Shown piece after piece: positions 1 to 11,920 of a stretch of DNA of 64,000 bases. Within the stretch, counting starts at the first letter, position 1. Each line of letters begins with the position of its first letter. This DNA comes from Agarophyton chilense (lineage: Eukaryota; Rhodophyta; Florideophyceae; Gracilariales; Gracilariaceae): positions 248,001 through 312,000 of the forward strand of contig JARGXX010000033.1 of assembly GCA_030374765.1 (NCBI GenBank), given 5' to 3'. Position numbers and translations under genes: made by a program. The notes below the pieces were generated by a model that was not told the DNA's origin, searched no databases, and saw only the letters and a program-made list of their open reading frames with translations.

Positions 1-1220
1 TTGGTTGTCTTGGCAAGTACTCTTCGTTGGGTTTGGTGTGATGTTCCTTATGGCCTTCCTTGAAACTGCAAAGTACTGAGTCTGTTATAATGTCCGTTCG
101 GATGATTGGAGGGTATGGCAAGACGGGAACATGCCCGGTCCTCGAGGTTTTCTAATCTCGCTGCCGGACATCATGATCCGTTTCATAAGGAACCTGGGCA
201 TCCATAATCTCGTCCGTTGGACCCAGTTCGCCGTCGAGGAGGCCGACGCCTTTTTGGATCATGTCCTACAGGTGGACTAGAGCAAGACTCCCGGGTTCCT
301 TTGGTATGACCACGATACCAACTCTTTCACGCCAATTCCGCTACATTCACAGGGTCTGGATGACACTCGTGCCTATCCCGCCAAGTCTTTGAGGAATCAA
401 CCATCGGACATTCCGAAGCGTCATGTGCCCAACTATAACCCGAAGGCCATTTTTTTCGATCCCCTGTGCTTCGAGCCTGATTGGGAAGCCAAGTCGTTGG
501 TTCCTGTTGGTATGTCCGATGGAAAAACCTTCGGTGGAGATCATTTTGTCAAACCCGTGGAGGGCGTCAATTCTCCAGTCGAGTCCGCTGTTTTGTTGCC
601 GACCGCTTCTCCTCCTCCAGCTCCTCCGGGCACTGCTGCTCAGGATTAACTCTCAAATAAGCCGCCCTTCGCCTACATGGACATCCCTCCTGGCGAAATA
701 CTGTCGAAGCCGAAAGTCCTGTAGGTGATGCGATGGCTCAGACGCCCACTGTGGGCGTCGACGTCACTCTGTCCTCTCCGTTGCCGCATTTTCCCGCTTC
801 GGTCAAAGCTGCAGCCGCAGATTTCTTTCATGTATGCCGTACCGTTGGTATTACGACCTTGATGGACATTGCGACATTTCTGAAAGAAGCTTGTTCCTGG
901 GGGCGTCGCTCGGCGCGCTACGCCGCGGTTGTCCAACAGGGTAAGGATCTGAAGACCTTTATGGCAAAGTTCCTGGAGCAAAATGCACAAATGATGTCCC
1001 AGATGGTTACTGCCGACTTTAATGCCCGGTATGGTCTACATTTGAGCGACTAGGAGGCTTCTGAGGGTGACAATATTTCCTCATGTGAATCTCCCCCGAA
1101 GAGGTGTGGTTGGATCGCTGGGGCCGGTCCTACTGGTACAGTAGGCTCAAAGGGTGACCCTAGTTCTGGTTTCGCCCCTGCAGGGTCAAATGAGGAATAC
1201 GCAGTTACTCCTGCGCCGCC
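1..1220 (+). pseudogene. unidentified decayed ORF region
   Basis: Open stretches in two plus frames suggest an old coding region. One reads from about 170 to 649 with a single TAG at 278-280 and ends in a Pro/Ala-rich tail; another covers 733-1053 (106 residues, with GVDVTLSSPLPHFPAS near its start) and stays readable past its TAG to about 1222. I recognise no domain. It lies beyond the 3' end of the minus-strand Gypsy-1, so it may be the gag of another element or a broken host gene. Composition looks coding, but no conserved motif supports a function. Confidence 0.3.
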
Positions 1221-1526
1221 CTAGTGAGTCCTGCTGGTGTTCGGAGCGCTTTCGCGAGCCTTGAGTTCATGTCAAGGGCTGTTAGGCCTCCGCTAGTTAG
1301 TAAAATAAGTAATGCTTGTGCATTCCTAGTGTTGCTCCTGTATTTCTCAACGTGCGTGCCCCGGGACGGCGTCCAAACCTTGACATCGCCTCAGGTCTTT
1401 TTTAGGTGTCATCTGAGGACTAACTTCGTTCCCTGATGCAGGAGCCTGGTGAACCATCTTGTTGAGAGGCGTTTTGGGAGGCGTTTTGGTATTATTCGGG
1501 CCAATGTTTGCACCCTTCTGAAGCCT

Positions 1527-2950
1527 TCACTCCGTGCTGCCGATTTGGCGCCAATAGTGGGCGATAAAATTAGCCGGAATGGTTTGAGGCTCTTGCCAAG
1601 TGTCCTTCTCAGAGGTGTAGCCGAATCAACGGACGCGATAGCGCAAATTTCGTTCTTCTTCCCGACCGGCAGAGATGATGCGCTCAATCACGTATTCCGG
1701 TTGGTGTTCATTCTCCGGAAGGAGAGTGTGCTCCAGATAGGCAAATCCATCGGAGTCGGTTGGAAGAGATGGGTCATCGTTGTTGGTATCGACCATCGGG
1801 TCCATGGGGCTAGTCGGGTCCGCGGGAACTGCCTTAGGGGGTGTGGGGACTTGAGCGTCGACCTGACGTCGTAGTGATTTCGTTGGGCCAGGGGGACGGG
1901 ACTTTGGTCATTCAGGAGAGCTGGGGGCTCGTGTCACCCGATCAGTAAATACGGTGTCCTGTAGGCCGTCAATTAGTAACGTAATGGCGTATTGATTAGC
2001 CTTGAGAACTTTGTATGGTCCCGTAGAGCGGGGTAAGAGCTTCCGCTTAGTGTTCTCGAGTTCATCACTGTCCTTTGGTGGCCGGTACAGGTAAAACGAT
2101 TCATCTTTCCCAAGGATAAGTGTGTTCCACACGGCTTTGTCGAAATTGACCTAGTATCGACGTTGGGCTGTGGTCAATACAGCTCTAAACGATTGGATAA
2201 TGCGGTCGATGCGTCGGTGCGAGTAGCGTTTCGCCTGGGTAGGAGTCATTCCTTTGGTTACGTCTTGGGGTATATTAAACTCTTGAAGGTCAACAGCTAT
2301 CGGCGGTGGCGATCTCGTCAGCGTTAAATCGAAAGGTTTTGTCTCCGTGGAAGCGTGCACTTGCGTGTTGTAGGCATAAACCCGTGGCTCAACGTAGTCG
2401 TCCCAGTCCAATTGGTGCTCCGATACTTAGTGTGCCAATCGGTCCAGAAGGGTGCGGTTGAAGCGTTCGGCTTTGCCATTGGTTTTCTGGTGGTTTGTAG
2501 TTGTGGTTAAATGTTTGATACCTAAGGCAGCACAAAGGTGCGAAAAGAATTTGGATACAAACTGGCTACCACTATCCGTAAGGAGGTAACATGGCATGCC
2601 ATATGGATATACCCAGTGGGACAGAAAGACTGTGGTGACATCCGTGGCTAATTTCTTCCCTAGGGGTAGAGCTCGGGTAACTTTGGTAAACCTCTCGGTT
2701 ATTACCAAGAAAACCCGTTTCCCATGGGACGACTTGGGCAAAGTTCCAAGTATATCCAATGCAACAAATTAAATCGGGCCTGCGGCGGGAAGAGTTTCAA
2801 TTCGGCCTGATGCTTGGCGCGAGTCCCTCGGATTTGTGCGCATGATGTACAGTTCTGTGCGGTTTTCCATACTTTTTGCGCCATTAGTGGCCAGTAGAAG
2901 GACTTCCTTAGGGTCTCGTACATTCGTCCGTCTCCAGGGTGACCAGCCAA
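1527..2950 (-). pseudogene. Gypsy-1 integrase and chromodomain
   Basis: 2702-2950 shows the zinc-binding end (AGHPGDGRMYETLRKSFYWP, then CTSC). 2427-2759 is the DDE core: MDIL, LLTDSGSQF and NGKAERFNRTL supply the three acidic residues. 2151-2411 and 1908-2132 are the C-terminal part, ending in a GPY-type segment (STGPYKVL). A chromodomain is readable at about 1527-1700: EYVIERI, then NLRYRVR, a TGA at 1626-1628, and FGY with DTWQEP. Comparison with RVRWYGF in Gypsy-2 shows that the TGA replaces a conserved Trp. Chromodomains direct chromovirus integration to marked chromatin. Confidence 0.8.
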
Positions 2951-3109
2951 GCGGAGGAAATTGGCGAGTTATAGGAATGATGTCTTCAGTGACCTTGGTA
3001 TTATCTGTTGGAGTGCGCCATACAGTGGTGAGCGGCGACACAATAGTCCGAATCGGTCGTAGTCGAATAAGCATCCAGGGGTTCCTACCAATTCGGCTGT
3101 TTCCATACA

Positions 3110-4570
3110 TTACTCGTATTCGACCTGCGTCTGTAGTAGTTCTTCAATAGTTATAGGGAGGAGCTCCTTTTCCTCTGGGGCTATCGCGTGAACCTGAGGT
3201 GGTGTCGAATTGGGCGGTACAGTCTCCCAGTCCAATAGATAGGTTTCATACTCCTTTATCTCAGGATCATCCACTTTGACCTTACCCATAAAGTAATCCG
3301 TTTCCGTATAACCCTGAGGTCCGTCATCTGTGAAGATGGTAGGAATAAGGTCGTCCAATGGCCTGTCATCAGTTCCGTCCGTAATGATTCGCATGAGGGA
3401 ATCTGCTGCCTGGTGCTTGATTCCCGGCCTACAGGTTATATCGTAGTCAGACTCGGACAGCCAAAGGCGGCAACGAGCGAATCGACTTGATGAATCGGTC
3501 ATATTGAGTAACGAACGGAGTGAATCGTGATCTACCCTAATGGTAAACCTAGTTCCCTAGAGGTATGAACAGAGTGTCAGTACGGATCAAACAATGGCTA
3601 GATATTCCTTTTCCGTGGTACTGTAGTTTCGCTCCGCGCTGGTGAGCGTTCTGCTCCAGTATCCAATAGGTCGATAGACCTTCGATGACTCCTGTTTCTG
3701 CCGCAGTGCACATCCCATTTGGACATCAAAGCCGTCTGTGTCCAGAAAAAAAGGCCTATTGGGTTTTCGTGAAGCCAGTACAGGTGGGTTCAGCAATTTG
3801 TCCTTAAGGATCTGAAATGCCTCGTACTAGTCGTCGGTAAGGGCCTCAAACTCCGATGGTGTTCCGTTCTTCATCATTGCGTTGGGCGGGGCCGAGGTCT
3901 CAGCAAATCTTTGGACGAACCGTCGGTATACATTGCACAAGCCCACGAAGGATCGTAGTTCCGTGTGGGTTCTGGGAGGTTTAGCCTGGCAGATATCATT
4001 CGTGGTCCGTGTGGATACCTTTAGCTTTCCTGAGAGGACGACGTGGCCTAGATAGTCCACCGAGGCCTGGAAGAAGGTGCATTTGCGAAGTTTTTGTGTT
4101 ACTCCAGCGTCCTGTAGGATTGTTAGTACCGTCTTCACATGGCGAGGGTGCTCCTTCACGGTACGTGGGAAGATGATTACGTCATCTGAATAGACCAGGG
4201 CGAATTTCCATTTGACTCTGAACAGTATGATGTCCATTACCCGTTGTAAGGTTGCTGGCGCATTCTTTAAACCAAACGGCATACGAGTAAATCTGAACAG
4301 AGCTTCATGGGTAGAGAAGGTTGTCAGCGCTCTCGCATCTTCGGCCAAAGGGATTTGCCAATATCCGGAGATAGCGACCAGTGTGGTAAATACGGCTGCC
4401 TCACCTAAGGAATCTAAACAGTCATCCATACGGGGTATCGTGTATGAATCCCTCTTGGTTAATACGTTCAGTTTCCTGTAGTCGACATAGAACCTGATAG
4501 AGCCATCCTTCTTAGCCGCGAGGACAAGGGGACTGGCCCATTCTGATTGGTTAGGAGGCCCCGGCTCCAT
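3110..4570 (-). pseudogene. Gypsy-1 reverse transcriptase and RNase H
   Basis: The 247-residue piece at 3827-4570 carries RT motifs in order: SEWASPLVLAAKKDGS near the N-terminus, DYRKLN, the motif A region TTLVAISGYWQIP, MPFGLKNAPATLQ, the YSDD box in LVYSDDVIIF, YLGH and the thumb motif GLCNVYRRFV. Motif A normally reads L-D in this family; here the Asp is Val (GTC), so catalysis should be lost although YSDD survives. RNase H follows in two pieces: 3587-3796 (DTDGFDVQMGCAL, PIGYWSRTL) and 3110-3502. Frame breaks separate the pieces. Confidence 0.85.
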
Positions 4571-5491
4571 GACGTGAGATTAGCGCATTTTGTCCATCTG
4601 GTCGGCGAAAACTTCCCTATCCTTCAGGCCTGTACGGTATGGGTGCTGAAACTGTAGTACAGTGGATTCCTAAGGAAATATGATAGGGAATACCTGAGGT
4701 GACAGCGAGGAGAGCGGCACCGGGTGCCACGTGTGGCTCGGCACCTGCAGGTGGCGTTGGTCTAGTTTGTGGTATTTATTAATTTATTTATTTTTCGCGT
4801 AGCGTACAGTAGATACTTGGAGCCCTTACAGCAGGGACTCCGGGCGCGCAGCTCGCGGAGACGCATATAGTCTCTCGCTGGAGCGCCACCCTTGGGAAAG
4901 CAAACGAAGCACCCTCGAGGCTTGTTCCTGACCTTCAAGTTCAACCTCGTGACTCTCCCCTTAAAGGTTTATTATCAACTACTTCTTTGGGTGTGTTTCT
5001 AAGCCGCCGATACCCAGCGCGTGTCATAGCAGTGCCTGCAGGATTATCGTCCGCCAAGTGAACCCCCTCTCCGCTCGGTGTTTGCGGATCCCCATTCAGG
5101 TCTTCCCCCGTCGTCGCTCCCGCTCCTTAGGTGTGTGGCTTTTAGGCTTCTTAGTCCTATCCGTACGGACGTTGTCGCTCGCCACTTGGTGTGCTACAGA
5201 AACTGTGGTAAAGCATCGTCCTGAAGGTCAATGCCGTGTGTAGTTGCTCTGACTTTTCCCAATCAAACTGACCTATTCCCTGAGGAGATCAAGTACCTGG
5301 AGCGTATAAGATTCGAGTTCTGCGCCGATAACGACTGTCCCCTCCCAAGAGTCGACGTCCTCGTCGGGAGTTGGCGTGAAAAGGTTATCCCATTGGGCTT
5401 CCATGATGGCCGCGGGCGCAGGTAGAGTGATGCCTATCACTTAACCGTTAGGTAACCGTAGGGGTTTATCTCTGAAGGTGCTGATTGTGAC

Positions 5492-5965
5492 CTAGAAGGG
5501 CCTGTTCGGGTGGGTGTCCATTATTTTATTGGACATAAAGGTAAGGTGCTTCAGAACCGTTTTCGGGTGGTTCTGAATTGCCACGAGACCTGAGAACTGG
5601 GAATGTACGGATACTGTGATTTGGGTCATCGCGGGGATCGTTATGACCTTCGACAAGCGAACCTCATTGAACTTCGTGGTTTCGGAGATAATCGCTCGTT
5701 TGCGGTTAGCTTCTGGCCCTGGGGCGGAGCCAGTTATGGAGATCACAGGTGCACGATAGAATGCGACCATCCTAAGGCCTGGATAAATAGCCTTGATGTA
5801 TCGATCGATAAAGGAGGCACCTAGGATTTCCTCAGCGCCCAAGGTAAGACATACAAGGAACCACGTGCCGACTTTGAATTGTCCTAATTGTACGGAAAGT
5901 GGTACTTTCCCTTTAATTTCCATTGGTCTACCTGATGCATCGGTAATCCTGTTGGTCTTCCTCAC
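5492..5965 (-). pseudogene. Gypsy-1 aspartic protease-like region
   Basis: A 157-residue open stretch between gag and RT. The segment ILGASFIDRYIKAIYP resembles the second half of a retropepsin, where ILG-x-(D/S)F is common before the C-terminal strand. The catalytic D-T/S-G motif is not visible in this piece; it would be expected just upstream, across the frame break at about 5966. The assignment rests on position in pol and on that one motif. Confidence 0.5.
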
Positions 5966-6469
5966 CTAAACGAGCTTGTGCCAGCCAAACGGGAGTAGCT
6001 TAGGATAGACCAGATTTGGATCCGCGCCTGTGTTCAATACGGCTGTGGTCACTCGAGAGTTGTTGGAACGAAGTCCCACGGTTACTCAAATTTTTTAATT
6101 CTCTTTCCTGAGGATACATATGGGGTCGTTACTGTGTTCCAAATCTGGATCATCCTGAGTGGTCCATTATAGGTGGTTTGGAATGGGAGGATGAGGAGAT
6201 CCTTCGCTCAGGACCGTCCAATTGGTTGAGGCAGGAGCTTAAAGAGAAAGGATTGGCCTCGCGTCGACCGCCTGAGAGTTTTCCGATGGGGTTAACGTTT
6301 CTTCCTAAGGATAAGATTCCTCTTTGGGGTGGTCCGTAGGGTCTACAATGGCCTGGAATGGTGGGGCTTTGATCGGACTATCTGGACGCGTGGCATAGCG
6401 TGAGCTTCCAGGGGTCCCTGTGGCTCGTTGCTGTGCGCTGTTAAACATTATTCCTGATCGCTGCACCCT

Positions 6470-8497
6470 TTAATTCTCTTCCCTTAAGGCTAGGAGGTTT
6501 TTACGTGCGTCTTCAGATAAATACCTCGTGCACTCACAAGGTTGGACCATTGAAAGGCAAAGGAAGCAAGTCCTTGGGGAGCGAACAAAAACGTCCTTGC
6601 GGGGCGGAAAGGCAGAATACATGGGTGTGGGTGGTCCAGTGGTCGCTGTAGTTCCCTGGGAGGTATATGATGGGGGCCCGGACGGAGGAGTACTGAAATT
6701 GACCGCAAGGACATCTCCCGAATCGGCGTAATGGAGTGAAGTATCCATGTCCGACTCCGTGGAGCTAACCAAATGGGCTTGGTTGGGTTTACGTAATGTA
6801 GTTTCGTGTCCTCTAGTTATATCAGCGTTGCGCGTGGAGGTCCTGTAGGGTTTTCCATAACCCTCGGCGTAGGTAACGGGCCTTCGGAAGGAGTATTGCG
6901 GGTTTTACGTGTGGTAATTGCGCACATGTGTCCGAAGGGCAGGGAGCAATCCCGTGATGAAGTGACGTTTAACCCGTCCTTCGGAGAACACGTTTCCACA
7001 TCGGAAAGCGTTCTTCCATAGGTCGTCTGCGAAAGCCGATTCGGTCATCTTGGAGCTCTGCCTAAAGGATATTACTTCCTGGTGGGCATCCATTATAACG
7101 TCATGCGTGGCGTAAGTTTCCAGGAGGTAATGAACAACCTGAGGGTATGACCTGAGGAGCTCAAGGTCTTGAGCATCCACGAGGTCAGTTGTGCCAGATA
7201 TCTTCGAAACAACTCGGTCACGCGTCATTTCTGCGAGGAAGAACTGGAAAAGGTACAAAGCGGCGCCCTCGTGGACACCGTTCTGATCACCGGCCGTACG
7301 GAACAAACTGAGAAACCTAAGGACAGCATTGGGATCGGAACCCGAGAACTTTTCCGTAATGGTTACTTGCATCCGTTTTGCCCATTTGGCGATTCTGCGA
7401 GCCGCCGAACCAGAATGTTTTGGGGGCCTTCCGGACAGCCGAGAATTCCGTTAGTCTGGAACCTTAAGGAAAAGTTCGTTTGTGGTTGTCAGTGGTTTAA
7501 GGCCTCGAACGGCAGCCTCATTCACTTCCGAGTCGGTCGTTACAGTCGAGGTTGATTCGAAATCACTCGTGTCCGAATGGCCTCTTCCTTTAATCCTTCT
7601 GTTTTTCTTTCTCCGGAGTTTACTTCTTTTCTTTTAAGTGGAATAGGGACCTAAAGGATCCATCTCTCTATCAGATCCGATGGAGCCCTGAGGTTGCTGT
7701 ACCTCGTATTGTTCTTTGGAAAGGGCAATCTGTCTCTCTTCTAGACGCGGAGCCTTTCGTCTGCTTCTAGATTGTCCTTCCATTGGATTTTCGTTATGGT
7801 GTTCCCGGCGAGGGGCGGGTAATACCGCAACTCCTAGGGGTTCGGTAGGGGGTTGCCCTATGGAAGCCGGATGGTTGACTTTTAAAGTGGTCCTAGAGAC
7901 CGTATTGCCTGACTGGCTGGCGACTGCTCCTTGAAGGGCCTGAACGAGAAAGTTTATGAATAGCTCAGACTCCATGACCTTGGAGAAGATTTGCGTAATG
8001 AGGTACTTCGTATGGTCGGCGATCGCTGTAGCGAGTCGTCTGTCCACAACAGAATCAACATGGGCTGGGCAGAGCTCGCAGAGATGGGGACAGAGAAGGT
8101 CGGCAAGCACTTTGGGAATGTTCTCTCGAACTCCTTCGGTTCTACGGGGTTCTCCTTTGGGTGTTTCTGGCCTTAATATGGCCCTGGTGAGGCTTTCTCG
8201 TAAACGCGCTGTCCCCGTGGGTTCTCGGCGAATCTTTTCAGGGCCGTCCAGAGGAGTCAGAAGTACTTGCGGCTGGTTTCTCGTGCTCCTGCGGTCATTT
8301 ACAGAATCAACCTGTGATTGAAGCGACATCTCCGGCGTTGCAGTGGCACCTGATCCCGTCGTAGTAGTCCTATGGTCTGGTTGGTTAGGTTTGTTTCCTG
8401 CATTTGTCATGCCGGTTGCTTCTGTACTTCTGGTCCGTTGACGAGTTACAAACGAGGTTAAAATCCAGGTATTTTTTCGTTCTAGTGGTTCGTTCAT
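6470..8497 (-). pseudogene. Gypsy-1 gag fragments
   Basis: Three minus-strand pieces. 7634-8497 (287 residues) is a basic, Pro/Arg/Thr-rich N-terminal region. 6905-7372 (155 residues) is the capsid-like part, with FSGSDPNAVLRFLSLF and a downstream Tyr/Leu helix pattern typical of the retrotransposon gag family. 6470-6772 holds a nucleocapsid-like segment, CFLCLSMVQPCEC, in which the usual CCHC histidine is not recognisable. Gag would form the cytoplasmic virus-like particle. The pieces lie in different frames, so the gene is broken. Confidence 0.65.
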
Positions 8498-10252
8498 TTA
8501 TTCCTAAGGGATACTATGTTGGTAGACCAGAATGTAACTCAATGACAGTTAGGTCAGTGTATTGGTATCAATCTGAAATGGCGTGGTAGAGCGGGTTTTA
8601 ATGTTCGAATCTCTGACTGCGTCACTACCAGAGTTCTTTCTGCAATAGGCTGGCGTCTACTGCGTAGTTCTACAGGTCAGAGCTGCGTAAATGATGGATT
8701 GAAGACCAATTAGTGGAATTAATGTACCAAAGGGGGTGTTTTAGTATCTTAGCGGTGCCTACCTGATTCTAAGAAAGAAGCGTCACTCGAGCCAAGTAAA
8801 TAACAATAGCGAGGCGCTGCGATCTCCCTGGCACTATAATGCTAATCCGTCACACTAATTAAAATAAAACAGTTATCTAAATCAGTCAACGGAGGTCAGC
8901 CAGTCTATGTGGTGGTACAGAGTACCTCAGGCCCTGGCCGCTTACACAACTCAGCATTAATTGTTGCTCCTTCACAACAGGTACTATTTCCGCGTATGCC
9001 TGGTGACGGAAATCTGTGTCTTCTTTGGGTTCTGTTCAGCCAGGTAGAGCTGGAATCGGCTCCAGATCCAAACTCGATTTTTTTATTTCACGTAGTGAGC
9101 GTAAAACCGCGAGAAAATTCAAATTAATTCAGCATTAGTTCGATTAAAACGGGCATGAGAAACAAAAAATTGGCCACGTAGCCATCTTGAACTGCAAAGT
9201 TGCTCTGAGCTTTCTTGGCACTGAATTGGCTTTTAACATAGTATTCGGTTGATCGGTTTGTGAAAATATGAGAACGATCATTGATGGAAGTCGATCGTCT
9301 ACAAATGCGCTCGCTCAATGCTTTGTATTTTGAACACTTAATTGTCGTTGCTATGAGTCATCATTCGTACCACATGGCAACTTCTTATATCATGTATTAC
9401 GCCCGTTAATTATGTTGTAATGTACTCTATTTATACATCTATGTACCTCATGTTTGTAAACAGCGGCGACCCCGCTCCGTGCAGCAATTGTGTACTCTGT
9501 CCTACACTGTGTGTACCTAGTTCTACACCGCAAGTCTAATCATTCTTAGCAAAAGTTTCACCGTAGTTGTTCTTTCAGATGAGTTGGAGAAAATACGAAA
9601 GATTTTTGAACGTTAAAATTAATCAGTACATAAATTGCCGAGAGCTTTCATTGTTGTTGATGAAAAGATAAAGTCCGATACCGTTTACTCGGCGCTCAGC
9701 GCCGTCGCGGTTGTCTGAATTCTACAAACTCTTTAGGTCACTGTAAATTGAACTAGATTAAAATAAAAAGAGTAGACCGGAATGCATATGCCTTTCAGTA
9801 GGAGGAGCAAGAATACCGAGAATCGGTTACATACATGGAGTTTAAGGAGATCCAAAGAAGCAATGAGCTCGTTTTCGATATGATTCGAAGCAACAGCTTT
9901 TCTCTAAGATCCATTCCTTTTCACTCCAGCCCCTGTGTTGCACTTTGCCCTGTGTTCCGCGATGCCCTGATGGGGAGGGTACTTATTTTTAGATATGTAA
10001 CATTTTTTTTACTGAAACGCTTTTCGGGCAGCCTCTTGCGAGTGCACAATCTGGCGTGGCCAATGTAGTAAGGAACTCAATTGTAATGGTAGTGTTGTTA
10101 CGCTGTCTCTCCCAAATTTCCAGGGAAGGGCTTACTCTGAGACGACTCTCCGCTTCCCCCCTCAAATCAAGCTTTTTGGCAAATCCTGCTCTTCGGAAAG
10201 AGAGGGTATCCAATTGCCAGTTCTAAAAGTGTTCCTGTCCAACTGTTTAAGT
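8498..10252. other. intergenic, no gene recognised
   Basis: No convincing coding sequence. The 5' LTR of Gypsy-1 would be expected in the first few hundred bases, but I cannot define it. At 8576-8613 there is a short tRNA-like stretch with an A-box-like TGGCGTGGTAGAGC and a B-box-like TGTTCGAATCT, only about 24 bases apart, so the anticodon arm is missing. The rest is AT-rich with short spurious open frames. Confidence 0.5.
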
Positions 10253-10990
10253 TTAACCGTCAGTTTTTTGTTCAGCACCTCCAACCCAGTCCTCTGTTAG
10301 CATATTAGAGCCATTGCCATTTTCATCAGTGACGCTAACATCAGCACCAGAAGCAGATACAACGCGGAGTTGAGTACCATCAAGTAGTGTTACCTTGGCA
10401 AACTTTACCCACGCAACAGCTTCAGATCTCATGGCCGTGTAGCTCGCTACAGTCATGGTACCCCACACACGAACAGTGACCATTTCAAAGCTCTCCATGA
10501 TGCTTCGCGCAGCATCAGCAAGTGAATCATAGTTCTCAAGGCGCTGAGAAGCCTCGTCCACGTTCTCTCGAGAATAACTACCTCCAAGATTTAGTCCAAC
10601 TGCTCGCAAAAACGGAACATTCAAGCCTCCTCCGTAGTTCTTTTTAGCCTGGTCATATTTGGTCGTCTGCGAGCTGTTTAGAGTTTCCCGGAACAAACTA
10701 TCTTTGTTTGCAAGATATTCAGAAGAGATACCATTCAACGTAAAATTATATGACATTGATGCTTTACAAATGCCGCTGCATCGAAGGTTTGCACTTGTTA
10801 CGCGTCCACTACCAACACTGAACTGATCGATGACCTGTGAAGAGTTTGTTTGAAAATTCAAGTCTGCACGCACTGCGTTATCGATAAACTCAACTTCCTT
10901 CACGATATTCAATTTGGCCAAATCTTCGAGTGGAAGAGCGGCTACGACAGCAAGCATCAGAGCACCAAAAAAGCAGCTGATGGCCATCAT
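10253..10990 (-). CDS. secreted protein, paralogue of 11921-12679
   Basis: A 245-residue protein with a strong signal peptide (residues 1 to about 19, MMAISCFFGALMLAVVAAL), so probably secreted or cell-surface. It has N-glycosylation sequons (NSS, NFT, NSS) and one close Cys pair (RCSGICK) near residues 70-76. No known domain is recognised. Residues about 80-215 align almost without gaps to the divergent neighbour: GGLNVPFL against GGLDIPFL, then a shared RxIMESF motif, then KVTLLDGT against RVTLIDET, about 35-40% identity by eye. A TATA-like element lies about 125 bp upstream of the start. Function unknown; probably a lineage-specific secreted family. Confidence 0.85.
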   Translation of the reverse strand: MMAISCFFGALMLAVVAALPLEDLAKLNIVKEVEFIDNAVRADLNFQTNSSQVIDQFSVGSGRVTSANLRCSGICKASMSYNFTLNGISSEYLANKDSLFRETLNSSQTTKYDQAKKNYGGGLNVPFLRAVGLNLGGSYSRENVDEASQRLENYDSLADAARSIMESFEMVTVRVWGTMTVASYTAMRSEAVAWVKFAKVTLLDGTQLRVVSASGADVSVTDENGNGSNMLTEDWVGGAEQKTDG

Positions 10991-11920
10991 GTTGACTCAC
11001 TGTAGAATAGTTGATGATAGAAGCAGCAGGGCGATTGGTAATAGAGAGAGGAGTTGATGACTGAACAGCTGATGAGAGCAGAAGTACGAAAGAGTTCGGG
11101 GAACAGTATCTGATTTAAATACCGCTTCGTTTCTACTTTCTGTCCAATGCCTACTCGAGAAGTGCACATGTTTCACGATGACGTAGATACCCCGTTGGGG
11201 TTGATACATGATTATGTTCGTTCGATTCAAGAGCTGGTCATGAACGCATGCAAGTCAGCAATACGAGGTCCAAAAAGCACGATGTCTAGAGGATTTTCAG
11301 GACCTCAGAATAGTTTCGATGAAGTGGGCTCTTGTCTTTGAGTGTGGAGAGCCTCAATTGCAACAAAGGATGCAACGAATAGAACATCTCTTATTCAAAA
11401 AAGCAATTTTTTCACAGTAGTACAGATTAAGTGAATACCCCGCCTCTGCGCAGTCTTTCGTTGCGATCGCTAAAACCCCGTAAGCAAAACATTCGCTTCC
11501 TGAAGGCATAAAAGCTCTCCATGCTTTACACGTCGACAGCACACGACGAATACTATTTTACTCAAAAATGCCTCTCTTTGCTTCGCTGCTGCACCAACTC
11601 GAGACCATTTTCTATTTTAAAGGACGCAAATAACCCAAATTCATCCCGCCTCACCCTCTCCCATTCCAAGAATCACAGAACCACATCCGTCTCATGAACT
11701 ATTAGCAGCAACATTGATTCGTCGTGGATTAAAACAATTGATCCTCCTGCAGAATACTACCCTCGTAAAGCAGCAACGTATACACGCATAATGCTCCCTA
11801 AAAAAAAAAGTTCTGAAGACCTTTTCTCGGCTACCATTCCAGTCGTCGAGAACATTCACCTTATTCCCAATCCCGGTTCTCTTCTCGTATCTCCATTCGA
11901 ACACTCTCATTTTAATCAAG
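10991..11920. other. shared upstream region of the divergent secreted pair
   Basis: This 930-bp region separates the start codons of two paralogous genes pointing away from each other, so it must hold both promoters. A TATA-like element serves the minus gene (11114-11121). For the plus gene the nearest candidate is TATTTTAAAG at about 11613, some 300 bp upstream, with a poly-A run at about 11800. No coding sequence is supported. Confidence 0.5.
11114..11121 (-). promoter_or_regulatory. TATA-like element for 10253-10990
   Basis: On the minus strand the sequence reads TATTTAAA, 124 bp upstream of the ATG at 10990. The distance resembles that of the TATA elements before the secreted-protein genes at 13539 and 62803, which supports but does not prove use. 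Confidence 0.45.

Larger units (their letters stand above)
1527..8497 (-). mobile_element. Gypsy-1: decayed Ty3/gypsy chromovirus
   Basis: In minus-strand order the region holds gag, protease-like, reverse transcriptase, RNase H, integrase with a GPY-type C-terminus, and a chromodomain. That is the Ty3/gypsy (Metaviridae) pol order, and the terminal chromodomain places it with chromoviruses. The frame breaks repeatedly, so no full polyprotein remains. I could not match LTRs at either end. It is related to Gypsy-2 at 35869-43919: both share the motif LRSF(V/L)GLCNVYRRFV after the RT and a similar chromodomain. Confidence 0.85.

Noticed and set aside
8576..8613. tRNA-like A-box and B-box sequences
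   Set aside because: The boxes are only about 24 bases apart, no acceptor stem or anticodon arm can be formed, and the flanks do not pair; at best a decayed tRNA or SINE fragment.
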